From Ignavibacteriales bacterium (GTDB lineage: Bacteria; Bacteroidota; Ignavibacteria; UBA10030), in contig JACRFF010000250.1 of the NCBI GenBank assembly GCA_016218005.1, positions 1 to 8,653 of the forward strand: a stretch of DNA of 8,653 bases. Reading direction: 5' to 3'. The translations under genes were made by a program, and so were the position numbers. The notes below the pieces were generated by a model, which was given only the letters and a program-made list of their open reading frames with translations, searched no databases and was not told the DNA's origin. Positions 1 to 6,707 of this stretch are shown here, one piece after another (the stretch's first letter is position 1; each line of letters begins with the position of its first letter).

Positions 1-2022
1 ATTAAACGGATTGGGATAATTCTGGAACAAAGCAAATCCCTCTGGAAGCCCTCTGCCCTCAGAAACCTCCGTAACGTAGCTTACCACCAACGCCATCGGA
101 ACGATCTGAAACCCGCTCCGGCTTCCTCCCAAATCCCTCGCATACACAAACCGCATCTCGTTCTCCCCTGTCTTCAGAACAGAACCCGGACATGATACCT
201 CCGACAACGTGGCGTTATCCCCGCCAACCGCCTGTTGTGAAAGAAGCAAGGGACCCGTTCCGTTGATGTAAATCTGCACCTCGCTGGTATCATCCACACC
301 CTTTGTTACCAGACGAAGTTTGCCAGATTGAATATTCTTGATTTGCACGGTATCGGGAAGCGTCGCCTTTGCTGTCTTGGCCGTGCCAACGGAAGTGCCG
401 ATGAAATTCAAGGGAAATTCTCCCGTCATCGGATAGAAGGCCTCCGTTCCTTTTCCCGTTGTCGCAAAATACAGAACGAAATCATCGAGGGAATCTGCCC
501 CTCCATTGCTGTTGCCGTCCAACGGATACCCCCACTGATCCCTCGCACTGCTCTTCACTCTGAGCGTATAAAAGGTTCCTGTTTTGAAAGCCCCAAAGGG
601 ATAAAAGGTTATGATTCTCTTCCGCTCCCAGGAGAAAAACCCCAACCCGATAGCAGGCGAAATCGAGAAGAGTGATTCGACCGATGCTTTCTCCATCGGC
701 AATTGAAATGTCAGTTGAATCGCAGAACCTGTTACACCTACGGCTCCTTGTCCGGGAGATGAAGCGAGCACCAACCCCGGTTTGCCTGTCGTACCTGTTG
801 TGAAGGAAAACGAAAAGTCATCCGTGGGTGAACCTTCATATCTACCATTGCCATTGCCATCCAAACTATCGCCAATGACGCTGACCGCAGCGGCTTTCAC
901 CTTTATCGTGTACGTGGTTGTAGACGAGAGCCGTGCTGTTGGGATAATGGAAAGTGTATGCACAGACCATTCCGAGGCGAACTCAAAGGAAGGTGTAAAG
1001 CTCAGAGCGTTGAGCACACTCGCTTGATTCACCCCGCGGGAGAACTGAAGGGCAACGACAGAATTGAGCGGCGCCTGTTGTGAACCACTTGCGGGACTTG
1101 TGAAGGAGACTACAAGCGGTTTCTTGTAAGCTGCTATCGCCGCCTGATACGAAAAGAACGCTGGCTTTGGGGACAAATCCGCGTGCAGAATACCCCATGC
1201 GGTTTCACCAGGATTGTCCTTGAGGTGATAGAAAAAGAGTTTTTGAATCCAAGGTCGCACCGCAACGCTGTCGCATATCTCGGCATAGAAATTGGCTTGC
1301 CTCTCTTCCCCCCAGGTATTGCTTGGAAGTCCGGTCTCTGTAATCCAAAAAGGTTTATTCGCCGCGCCGTGCGCATCGAGAATTTGCTTCGTTGCATCGA
1401 CCTCTTTCAGCACCGCCTCGGCGGTCGGAATATTTTCCAGATAGTAGTGGTGGTCTATCACGTCGATGTAGTTCACCGCGTGGTCGAGAACATACGCCAA
1501 CTGCTGCTGCCACTGTCCGCCGTAGAAAAATCCGGGCGCAACAATTTGGCATGTGGAATCGGCTCGCTTGGCAGCAGCGTACGCCCGCTTGACAAGTTCC
1601 ACATACTGGTCCAAGGTCCAGGTTGGTTCCGTGTTAAGTTCGTTGCCGATACCCCAATACTTGATGTTATCCTTGTAGCGACTCACAAAGAGATACACAA
1701 AATCCTCCCACTTCTTCCACTCGGTGGAATCTTTGGGGGGAATCTTCTCTGGTGGTATCGGATGAATCGTAGCAAACACCCCAATGCCTCGAGCCTTTGC
1801 CTCAACGTCAACTCGGTGACTGTCTGCCGGGCTATAGAAATCTGTCCTGAACCAAGTAATACCGCATTCCACCATTTTGTCCATCTCGGCAGGCGACGGC
1901 ACATGGGCATTGATGCCCCAGTGGGAACTAAAGTCCTGAGCTTGTGTTCTGTGGTTCAACCCAAACAGAACGGTGAACAAAGAAAATAGCACAGCGATAA
2001 CTCTCAACTGCGTTCCCTTCAT
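1..2022 (-). CDS. Secreted clan GH-A-like glycoside hydrolase with Ig-like domains and T9SS tail (3' end outside window)
   Basis: The frame starts at ATG 2022 and runs 674 codons to base 1 without a stop, so the C-terminus is missing. Residues 1-28 form a signal peptide, with likely cleavage after T-Q-A. Residues 30-301 look like a TIM-barrel hydrolase of clan GH-A: K-Y-W-G-I-G-N-E places the predicted acid/base at E128, D-V-I-D-H-H-Y-Y is the histidine-containing strand, and F-W-I-T-E-T-G places the nucleophile at E229. Two SbsA/Big_5-type Ig-like domains follow (about 302-407 and 415-525), each with a D-G-N-x-N-G loop that may bind calcium. A beta-rich domain covers 532-655. The tail begins at 661 and is cut just after Y-P-N-P-F-N. 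The gene is a full-architecture paralogue of the gene at 6549-4267. It starts 58 bases after the preceding gene and has no clear Shine-Dalgarno. The exact GH family and substrate are not identifiable by eye. Confidence 0.9.
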   Translation of the reverse strand, partial: MKGTQLRVIAVLFSLFTVLFGLNHRTQAQDFSSHWGINAHVPSPAEMDKMVECGITWFRTDFYSPADSHRVDVEAKARGIGVFATIHPIPPEKIPPKDSTEWKKWEDFVYLFVSRYKDNIKYWGIGNELNTEPTWTLDQYVELVKRAYAAAKRADSTCQIVAPGFFYGGQWQQQLAYVLDHAVNYIDVIDHHYYLENIPTAEAVLKEVDATKQILDAHGAANKPFWITETGLPSNTWGEERQANFYAEICDSVAVRPWIQKLFFYHLKDNPGETAWGILHADLSPKPAFFSYQAAIAAYKKPLVVSFTSPASGSQQAPLNSVVALQFSRGVNQASVLNALSFTPSFEFASEWSVHTLSIIPTARLSSTTTYTIKVKAAAVSVIGDSLDGNGNGRYEGSPTDDFSFSFTTGTTGKPGLVLASSPGQGAVGVTGSAIQLTFQLPMEKASVESLFSISPAIGLGFFSWERKRIITFYPFGAFKTGTFYTLRVKSSARDQWGYPLDGNSNGGADSLDDFVLYFATTGKGTEAFYPMTGEFPLNFIGTSVGTAKTAKATLPDTVQIKNIQSGKLRLVTKGVDDTSEVQIYINGTGPLLLSQQAVGGDNATLSEVSCPGSVLKTGENEMRFVYARDLGGSRSGFQIVPMALVVSYVTEVSEGRGLPEGFALFQNYPNPFN

Positions 2023-2054
2023 TGTTGTTTTCGCTTTACGATAAATGGCTTTGG

Positions 2055-2081
2055 GCGGCTCGCATCAGGAAATTGAGCCGC
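2055..2081 (-). other. Intergenic stem-loop
   Basis: A perfect 7-bp inverted repeat (gcggctc at 2055-2061, gagccgc at 2075-2081) encloses a 13-base loop. It begins at the last base of the TAG stop of the gene at 4243-2081. On the minus strand it is not followed by a T-run, so it does not look like a standard intrinsic terminator. It may be an mRNA-stabilising or processing hairpin between two co-transcribed genes, or chance. Confidence 0.4.
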
Positions 2082-4243
2082 TACTTGACAAACAATAATT
2101 TCTTTGACTCAACAAACACGGAAGAGCGATGAGCGTCCATTGCCGAGAGACGATACAGATACGTCCCGCTCGGCATCAGCATACCGCCATCGTTCCTCCC
2201 ATCCCAACTGACACGATAATACCCTGCTGCTTTCTCTTCATCCGCCAAAGTCTTCACCAATTGACCGAGCACATTGAAGATTTCAAGTTTGACCATTGAT
2301 TGTGTCGGCACACCAAAGCGAATCTCCGTGGCCGGGTTGAACGGATTGGGATAGTTCTGCTCAAGAATATACTCGCTCGGTACGGTGCCCCCCTTCTCTT
2401 CAACCGATGTCAGCAGCGTCCACGCCGCCCTCTCTGTTGTCCGATTGACAAACTTACTCGATTCCAACGACGCTCCCGGATGTTCCCAATTCTGTGTGCC
2501 GTCATCAAAGGCAGTCACCATATAATAGTAGGGAACGCCCGCTCGAACAGTCGTATCTTCATAGGCAAGTGCCTTTCCTTGCCAAATGAGTTTGAAGTCC
2601 AAGCGGTGCCCCGTCGAATCATTGGAGGCTCGATACAACCGATATCCGGCAAAATCCTTCACGCCTGTGTCAAAGTCCGGTACTTGCGAGACATCGCTCC
2701 AGGAAATCAAGATTGAATTTTGTTTGGAGGCCACCGTGATATCTGGTGCCGGCGGCGGGTCGGGCACATCAAACGGATTGCGCCCTTGTTCAAGGTTTTG
2801 GAAATAACGCCGGGTTGCCCGACCAATGGACGCCATCAGCGAATCCCTGCCCGTGGCGATGAGAGCGTTCTTCTGCGCATCGGTTAGTTGTCCGGCGATA
2901 TAAGCTCTGCCATACTCTGAACACTTCTCTCGTGACAAGCCCCCTGCACCGCCAACGAGCACAACATTGAACTCACTGCCGAACGGCATTTCGTAAGGAC
3001 CGACCGAGGTGAAACCATAGGTAACGCCCCGTTCCCAAGGGGTGCTGATCCCAGATTCCTGAGGGCTTGGCTTATGATAACCACTGAAAAGAAGTTTATA
3101 CCACGGCTCATGATTCGATGGATCTTTTGGCCGATCTTCCCACATTACCCATGTTGTTGTGAACGGTTGAGTGAGGTCATTCGTGCTGTCACTAACGCTT
3201 TTGCCGGCGTGCAGGATGCCGTAGCCCACATACTGGGGAGAAAGGAACCGCCCCAGTTCCGGGTCTGATTCTGAAAATCCAGAATCCCGATTGGGGTCGC
3301 CTGTGTCATCTCCAGAGGCACGGTCATCTTTTTGGTCGCCGTCCCAGCGTATCCACAAGCGCAGGGAATCCGCTGAAGGATTTCCAGTAGGATGCGCTGG
3401 CGTGCCAGTCCCAACATAGTCTGCATAGTTTTCCCCGTAGTATTCACCCCAGTCATCGTTGGTGCCAATCTCTTGCCAGATGGCGCCATTCTGAATACCG
3501 CCTTCCCACCCCACATGCGGCCACTCACTCCAGGTCACGCAAACGTTATGCAACGTCTGACCGCGAAGTTCAATTGCAGTGTCAGAATCAATATTGCCTG
3601 TGTTTTTGAAGTTGTACCAGTAGAAGAAAATATTCTCATAGTCCTTGTTGCTGTAGGCATAGAGTCTTACGGTGCAAGTAATCCCGACGCCATAGTTGTA
3701 CTGGCTTTCAATCATTTCCTCTGTGACAAGAGCAGGCTGGATCACATCGTACGGTTTCAAGGTCTCTGGCGTCAGATCAAATAGATTCCACGACACTGGC
3801 GGATAGGTGAGTGTTTGTCCGTTCAAGGTAATCGTGGGGGGAGGTCTTCTGACAACCTTCTTGATATACGTGGGCATACCCGTCCCGTCGCCAACATTCA
3901 TCGTCAGCGAGTTTGAACCGGGGGAGAAAATCCTATAAGGATAGGTTGTCCCTAGTAAGGTCCAATCCCGAACACCAACGGTGGGTCCGAACCTCCGGAA
4001 ATTGCCGCCCAGATATCGAAGTTCAGCCGCGTTCTTATAGCGGAAGTAGCCTTGGGGCCAACCGAAATTGGATTCCCAGCCTCCACCGTTCAGGTTTTCG
4101 TGTTTTGTCCAGATTTGTCCAAGCCCAATGAATCGCGATTCTACCGCCTGTCCATGCCCTTGCTCTATGCAGAAAAACAGTAAGGCAAGCAGTACTCCAA
4201 TACCGCGGGCCAAAATGAGATTAATGGAAATCCTTTTTCGCAT
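2081..4243 (-). CDS. Secreted Fn3-domain protein with T9SS sorting tail, function unknown
   Basis: 720 residues from ATG 4243 to TAG at 2083-2081. This start is preferred over the in-frame ATG at 4273 because AAAGGAGA lies 7 bases upstream of it, whereas 4273 lies inside the previous gene. The N-terminus has a basic R-K-R then a hydrophobic stretch, a Sec signal ending near G-H-G-Q-A. Residues about 35-490 form a large aromatic- and glycine-rich region I do not recognise, with an aspartate-rich stretch at about 299-320 that could bind calcium. An Fn3 domain lies at about 495-585 (G-Y-R-L-Y-R-A and Y-Y-Y-M-V-T-A motifs). The tail runs from about 625 (Q-N-Y-P-N-P-F-N-P) through F-N-V-L-G-Q-L-V and G-T-Y-L-Y-R-L to the terminal S-K-K-L-L-F-V-K. 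It sits between two paralogous hydrolase genes, so a role in carbohydrate binding or surface attachment is possible but only inferred. Confidence 0.9.
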   Translation of the reverse strand: MRKRISINLILARGIGVLLALLFFCIEQGHGQAVESRFIGLGQIWTKHENLNGGGWESNFGWPQGYFRYKNAAELRYLGGNFRRFGPTVGVRDWTLLGTTYPYRIFSPGSNSLTMNVGDGTGMPTYIKKVVRRPPPTITLNGQTLTYPPVSWNLFDLTPETLKPYDVIQPALVTEEMIESQYNYGVGITCTVRLYAYSNKDYENIFFYWYNFKNTGNIDSDTAIELRGQTLHNVCVTWSEWPHVGWEGGIQNGAIWQEIGTNDDWGEYYGENYADYVGTGTPAHPTGNPSADSLRLWIRWDGDQKDDRASGDDTGDPNRDSGFSESDPELGRFLSPQYVGYGILHAGKSVSDSTNDLTQPFTTTWVMWEDRPKDPSNHEPWYKLLFSGYHKPSPQESGISTPWERGVTYGFTSVGPYEMPFGSEFNVVLVGGAGGLSREKCSEYGRAYIAGQLTDAQKNALIATGRDSLMASIGRATRRYFQNLEQGRNPFDVPDPPPAPDITVASKQNSILISWSDVSQVPDFDTGVKDFAGYRLYRASNDSTGHRLDFKLIWQGKALAYEDTTVRAGVPYYYMVTAFDDGTQNWEHPGASLESSKFVNRTTERAAWTLLTSVEEKGGTVPSEYILEQNYPNPFNPATEIRFGVPTQSMVKLEIFNVLGQLVKTLADEEKAAGYYRVSWDGRNDGGMLMPSGTYLYRLSAMDAHRSSVFVESKKLLFVK

Positions 4244-4250
4244 AAACTGT

Positions 4251-4258
4251 TCTCCTTT
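4251..4258 (-). promoter_or_regulatory. Strong Shine-Dalgarno deciding the start at 4243
   Basis: The minus strand reads AAAGGAGA, then 7 bases, then ATG at 4243. It is the only strong ribosome binding site in the window; the hydrolase genes starting at 6549 and 2022 lack one. It occupies most of the 23-base gap after the TAG of the preceding gene and fixes the start at 4243 rather than 4273. Confidence 0.85.
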
Positions 4259-4266
4259 GAATGGCA

Positions 4267-6549
4267 CTACCATGCACAGACCATTTTCTTGACGTCAACA
4301 AATTGGCCTGCTTGAAGCCGATAAAAATAGACGCCGCTTGGCAGAGAGGCGGGTGCTGAGTGTCGAGCGTCGAACGTGACGGTGTAGCTTCCAGCTTCTT
4401 TCTCCGCCGCCAGTAACGTCGCAACTTCCCTCCCAAGCACATCGAAAACTTTCAGAGACGTGAATCCTGAAACGTGAAGCGTGAACCGTATTTCCGTTGT
4501 CGGGTTAAACGGATTCGGATAGTTCTGCATCAAAGCAAACCCCCGAGGAAACTCTCCCCCTTCCGACACCGCCGTAACGTAGTTCACCACCAACGCCATC
4601 GGCACGATCTGAAACCCACTGCGAGCTCCTCCCAAATCCCTCGCATACACAAACCGTATCTCGTTCTCTCCTCTCCTCAAGAGCAAACCCGCAAAGGATA
4701 CGTCCGACAAAACAGCATTGTCCCCTCCAACTGCCTGTTGAGAAAGACGCAAGGGACCCGTTCCGTTGACGTAAATTTGAACCTCGGTTGTATCATCTAT
4801 TCCTTTCGTCACCAACCGGAGTGTGCCGGAGTGAATGTTTTGTATCTGCACGGTATCCGGCAGCGTCGCTTTCGCTGTGTCCGTTGTCCCAACTGATGTT
4901 CCGAAGAAATCGAAAGGGAATTCCCCCTTCATCGGATAAACGGTTCCTGTTCCTTTTCCAGTTGTGAGAAGGTATAGAACAAAATCATCGAGGGAATCTG
5001 CTTGGCCATTTCGGTTACCGTCCAAAGGGAAACCCGTTGGGTCTTTGGCAGTGCTCTTTATCTTTACTGTGTAAAATGTCCCGGGTTGGAAAAATCCAAA
5101 GGGGCGAAAGGTCGCGTTTTTTTTCTCCCATGAGAAATATCCCGCACCAATACTAGGAGAAATCGAAAGGGCTGATTCCACCGATGACTTGTCCATATAA
5201 GTTGCGAACGATAGCTGGATCTCAGAGACGAGCAGCACGGCCGTTGCACCTTGCTTGGGAAAAGAAGAAACAACGAGCGGCGGTGTGCCCGTCGTGCCTG
5301 TTGTGAATGACAAGATAAAATCATCCGTCGGAGAGCCTTCGGCCCGGCCGTTGCCGTTGCCATCGAGACTATCTCCAATCACACTTAAAGCAATGCCGGG
5401 TATTTTGATCTGATAGACAGTAGAAGACAAAAGCGCCGTCTGAGGAATAAGAATCATCTTGTTGACATCCCATTCGACAGAAAATCTTGCCGAAGGAAGG
5501 ACGACAACGGTGCTTTCAACCTTCGCTCGATTGACCCCTCGCGCGAACTGAATTTGAAGCTGAGCATTCAACTGCACCTGCTGTGAACCATTCGACGGAC
5601 TTGTTGAGGAGACCAGAAGCGGTTTCTTATACGCTGCTATCGCCGCCTGATAGGCAAAGAACGCCGGCTTTGGCGAAAGGTCAGGATAGAGAATGCCCAT
5701 ATATTCACTGCCGCCGTCGGTCATGTTGTAGAAGAAAATTTTCTTTACCCATGGCCGTGCCGCGATGCCATCGCACATCTCCGTATAAAAATTGGCTTGC
5801 ACTTCCTCTGTCACGCGGTCGGTGCCGACGCCGGTTTCAGTGAGCCAGAAGGGTTTATCTGCAGCGCCATGAGTGAGGAGAACAGGCCTGATGACCTCAT
5901 CCAACTTACGCAGAACCTCCTGAGCAAACGGAGGTCTATCCCAATAGACATGCAAGTCCACCACATCAATGTATTGACCGAGACTGTCCAGGTATTGAGC
6001 TAACTCCACCGCTTGCGTTTGACCGTCAAAGTCATATTCAGGACCGACAATCTTGCTCTCCGGGTCTATGCGTCGAGAAACAGCATACGTTCGTTTAACA
6101 AATTCCCCAATCAGCCCGGATGTCCATCCAGCTTTACCCGGTTCAAGATTATTGCCGATACCCCAATACTTGACGTAGTGCTTATAGCGGCTTACCAAGA
6201 GAGAAATGAAATCGTCCAATTGTTTCCACTCAGTAGAGTCTTTGGGCGGAGCTTCTAACGGAAAGGGAGGATGAATGGTAGCAAAGAGCTGGATGCCTCG
6301 TGCCTTCGCGTCGGCAACGACGCGGTCACGAGATAGCGTGTCCGCTGGGCTATAGAAATCTATTCTCAACCAGGTAGCACCCAATTCTACCACCTTGTTC
6401 ATATAGCTGTCGCCCTGGTCCATTCCCCAGTGCGAGCTGAAGTCCTGAGCTTGCGTTCTGCCAGCCAGTTCAGGCAGAGGATTGAACGAAACGAATAATA
6501 CGATAACAACTCTCAACCACCTATGCTCTTTCATCTTTTTTTTGCTCAT
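4267..6549 (-). CDS. Secreted clan GH-A-like hydrolase paralogue lacking the predicted acid/base Glu, with T9SS tail
   Basis: 760 residues from ATG 6549, whose ATGA overlaps the original TGA of the upstream gene. ATG 6534 (M6) is an alternative start and aligns with M1 of the paralogue at 2022; neither has a good Shine-Dalgarno. A signal peptide ends near T-Q-A (residue 34). Residues 36-310 match the paralogue's TIM barrel, including D-V-V-D-L-H-V-Y and F-W-L-T-E-T-G (nucleophile E238). The acid/base motif reads K-Y-W-G-I-G-N-N, so the expected Glu is N134 (codon AAT at 6150-6148). Two Big_5-type Ig domains lie at about 311-417 and 423-530, each with a D-G-N-x-N-G loop. A beta-rich domain at about 538-660 is about 80% identical to the paralogue by hand count. 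The tail (about 670-760) is complete: [28 protein letters not shown]. It may be a binding-only protein or have altered activity. Confidence 0.92.
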   Translation of the reverse strand: MSKKKMKEHRWLRVVIVLFVSFNPLPELAGRTQAQDFSSHWGMDQGDSYMNKVVELGATWLRIDFYSPADTLSRDRVVADAKARGIQLFATIHPPFPLEAPPKDSTEWKQLDDFISLLVSRYKHYVKYWGIGNNLEPGKAGWTSGLIGEFVKRTYAVSRRIDPESKIVGPEYDFDGQTQAVELAQYLDSLGQYIDVVDLHVYWDRPPFAQEVLRKLDEVIRPVLLTHGAADKPFWLTETGVGTDRVTEEVQANFYTEMCDGIAARPWVKKIFFYNMTDGGSEYMGILYPDLSPKPAFFAYQAAIAAYKKPLLVSSTSPSNGSQQVQLNAQLQIQFARGVNRAKVESTVVVLPSARFSVEWDVNKMILIPQTALLSSTVYQIKIPGIALSVIGDSLDGNGNGRAEGSPTDDFILSFTTGTTGTPPLVVSSFPKQGATAVLLVSEIQLSFATYMDKSSVESALSISPSIGAGYFSWEKKNATFRPFGFFQPGTFYTVKIKSTAKDPTGFPLDGNRNGQADSLDDFVLYLLTTGKGTGTVYPMKGEFPFDFFGTSVGTTDTAKATLPDTVQIQNIHSGTLRLVTKGIDDTTEVQIYVNGTGPLRLSQQAVGGDNAVLSDVSFAGLLLRRGENEIRFVYARDLGGARSGFQIVPMALVVNYVTAVSEGGEFPRGFALMQNYPNPFNPTTEIRFTLHVSGFTSLKVFDVLGREVATLLAAEKEAGSYTVTFDARHSAPASLPSGVYFYRLQAGQFVDVKKMVCAW
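4354..4381. repeat. Degenerate heptamer tandem repeat in sorting-tail coding DNA
   Basis: On the plus strand four consecutive 7-mers read tgctgag, tgtcgag, cgtcgaa and cgtgacg, with consensus YGTCGAR. The last unit is weak. The tract encodes the T-F-D-A-R-H-S-A segment of the tail of the gene at 6549-4267, just before [11 protein letters not shown]. Confidence 0.5.
4458..4485. repeat. Degenerate heptamer tandem repeat (ACGTGAA consensus) in sorting-tail coding DNA
   Basis: On the plus strand four adjacent 7-mers read acgtgaa, tcctgaa, acgtgaa and gcgtgaa. TGAA recurs at an exact 7-base period. The tract encodes the F-T-L-H-V-S-G-F-T segment between the Y-P-N-P-F-N-P motif and V-F-D-V-L-G of the tail of the gene at 6549-4267. 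Seven is not a multiple of three, so gain or loss of one unit would shift the frame. Confidence 0.7.
6546..6549 (-). other. ATGA stop/start overlap
   Basis: The minus strand reads ATGA: the ATG at 6549-6547 starts the GH-A-like gene, and the TGA at 6548-6546 ends the frame that continues the upstream beta-helix gene past its premature TAA. Such 4-base overlaps usually mark translational coupling in operons. It supports 6546 as the ancestral end of the upstream gene. Confidence 0.75.
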
Positions 6550-6707
6550 CGTGCCACAATCATTTTCTTTGTATCAGTAAATTGACTTGTCGTCAGTCTG
6601 TAGAAATACACGCCGCTTGGCAAGTCTGAAGCATTGAATTCCACTTGATAAACTCCCGGACTCTTCAACTCCTGAACTAATGTTCTCACTTCCCTTCCAA
6701 GCACGTC
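6546..6707 (-). pseudogene. Orphaned second half of the T9SS sorting tail of the upstream gene
   Basis: Directly after the TAA at 6710-6708, and in the same frame, 53 sense codons continue to TGA at 6548-6546. They encode a normal remainder of a sorting tail: D-V-L-G-R-E-V, then [19 protein letters not shown], and terminal T-K-K-M-I-V-A-R. The complete tails at 6549-4267 and 4243-2081 have a Phe in the corresponding stretch (V-F-D-V-L-G, I-F-N-V-L-G), and Tyr is also common there in such tails, so a single change such as TAT or TAC to TAA explains the break. There is no start codon with a Shine-Dalgarno for separate translation. If the stop is real, this 158-base stretch ahead of the next start is untranslated. 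Confidence 0.85.

Noticed and set aside
1183..1989. Plus-strand 268-codon open frame
   Set aside because: It lies wholly antisense to the GH-A catalytic domain of the gene at 2022-1, whose frame is conserved with a paralogue. The translation has no recognisable domain and the open frame is a codon shadow.
2055..2081. Stem-loop as rho-independent terminator
   Set aside because: No T-run follows on the minus strand, and the next gene begins within 58 bases with the same orientation.
4169..4243. Cysteine in the signal region of the Fn3 protein as a lipobox
   Set aside because: The context L-F-F-C does not fit the lipobox pattern (small residue just before Cys), so ordinary Sec signal cleavage is more likely.
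4244..4273. Upstream in-frame ATG at 4273 as start of the Fn3 gene
   Set aside because: It overlaps the end of the preceding gene and would put 10 residues before the signal peptide. The strong AAAGGAGA is correctly spaced only for ATG 4243.
6536..6543. Run of eight A (minus strand) just after the start of the GH gene as a phase-variation switch
   Set aside because: The second ATG at 6534 follows the run and aligns with the paralogue's start, so slippage there need not affect the product. There is no evidence of length variation.
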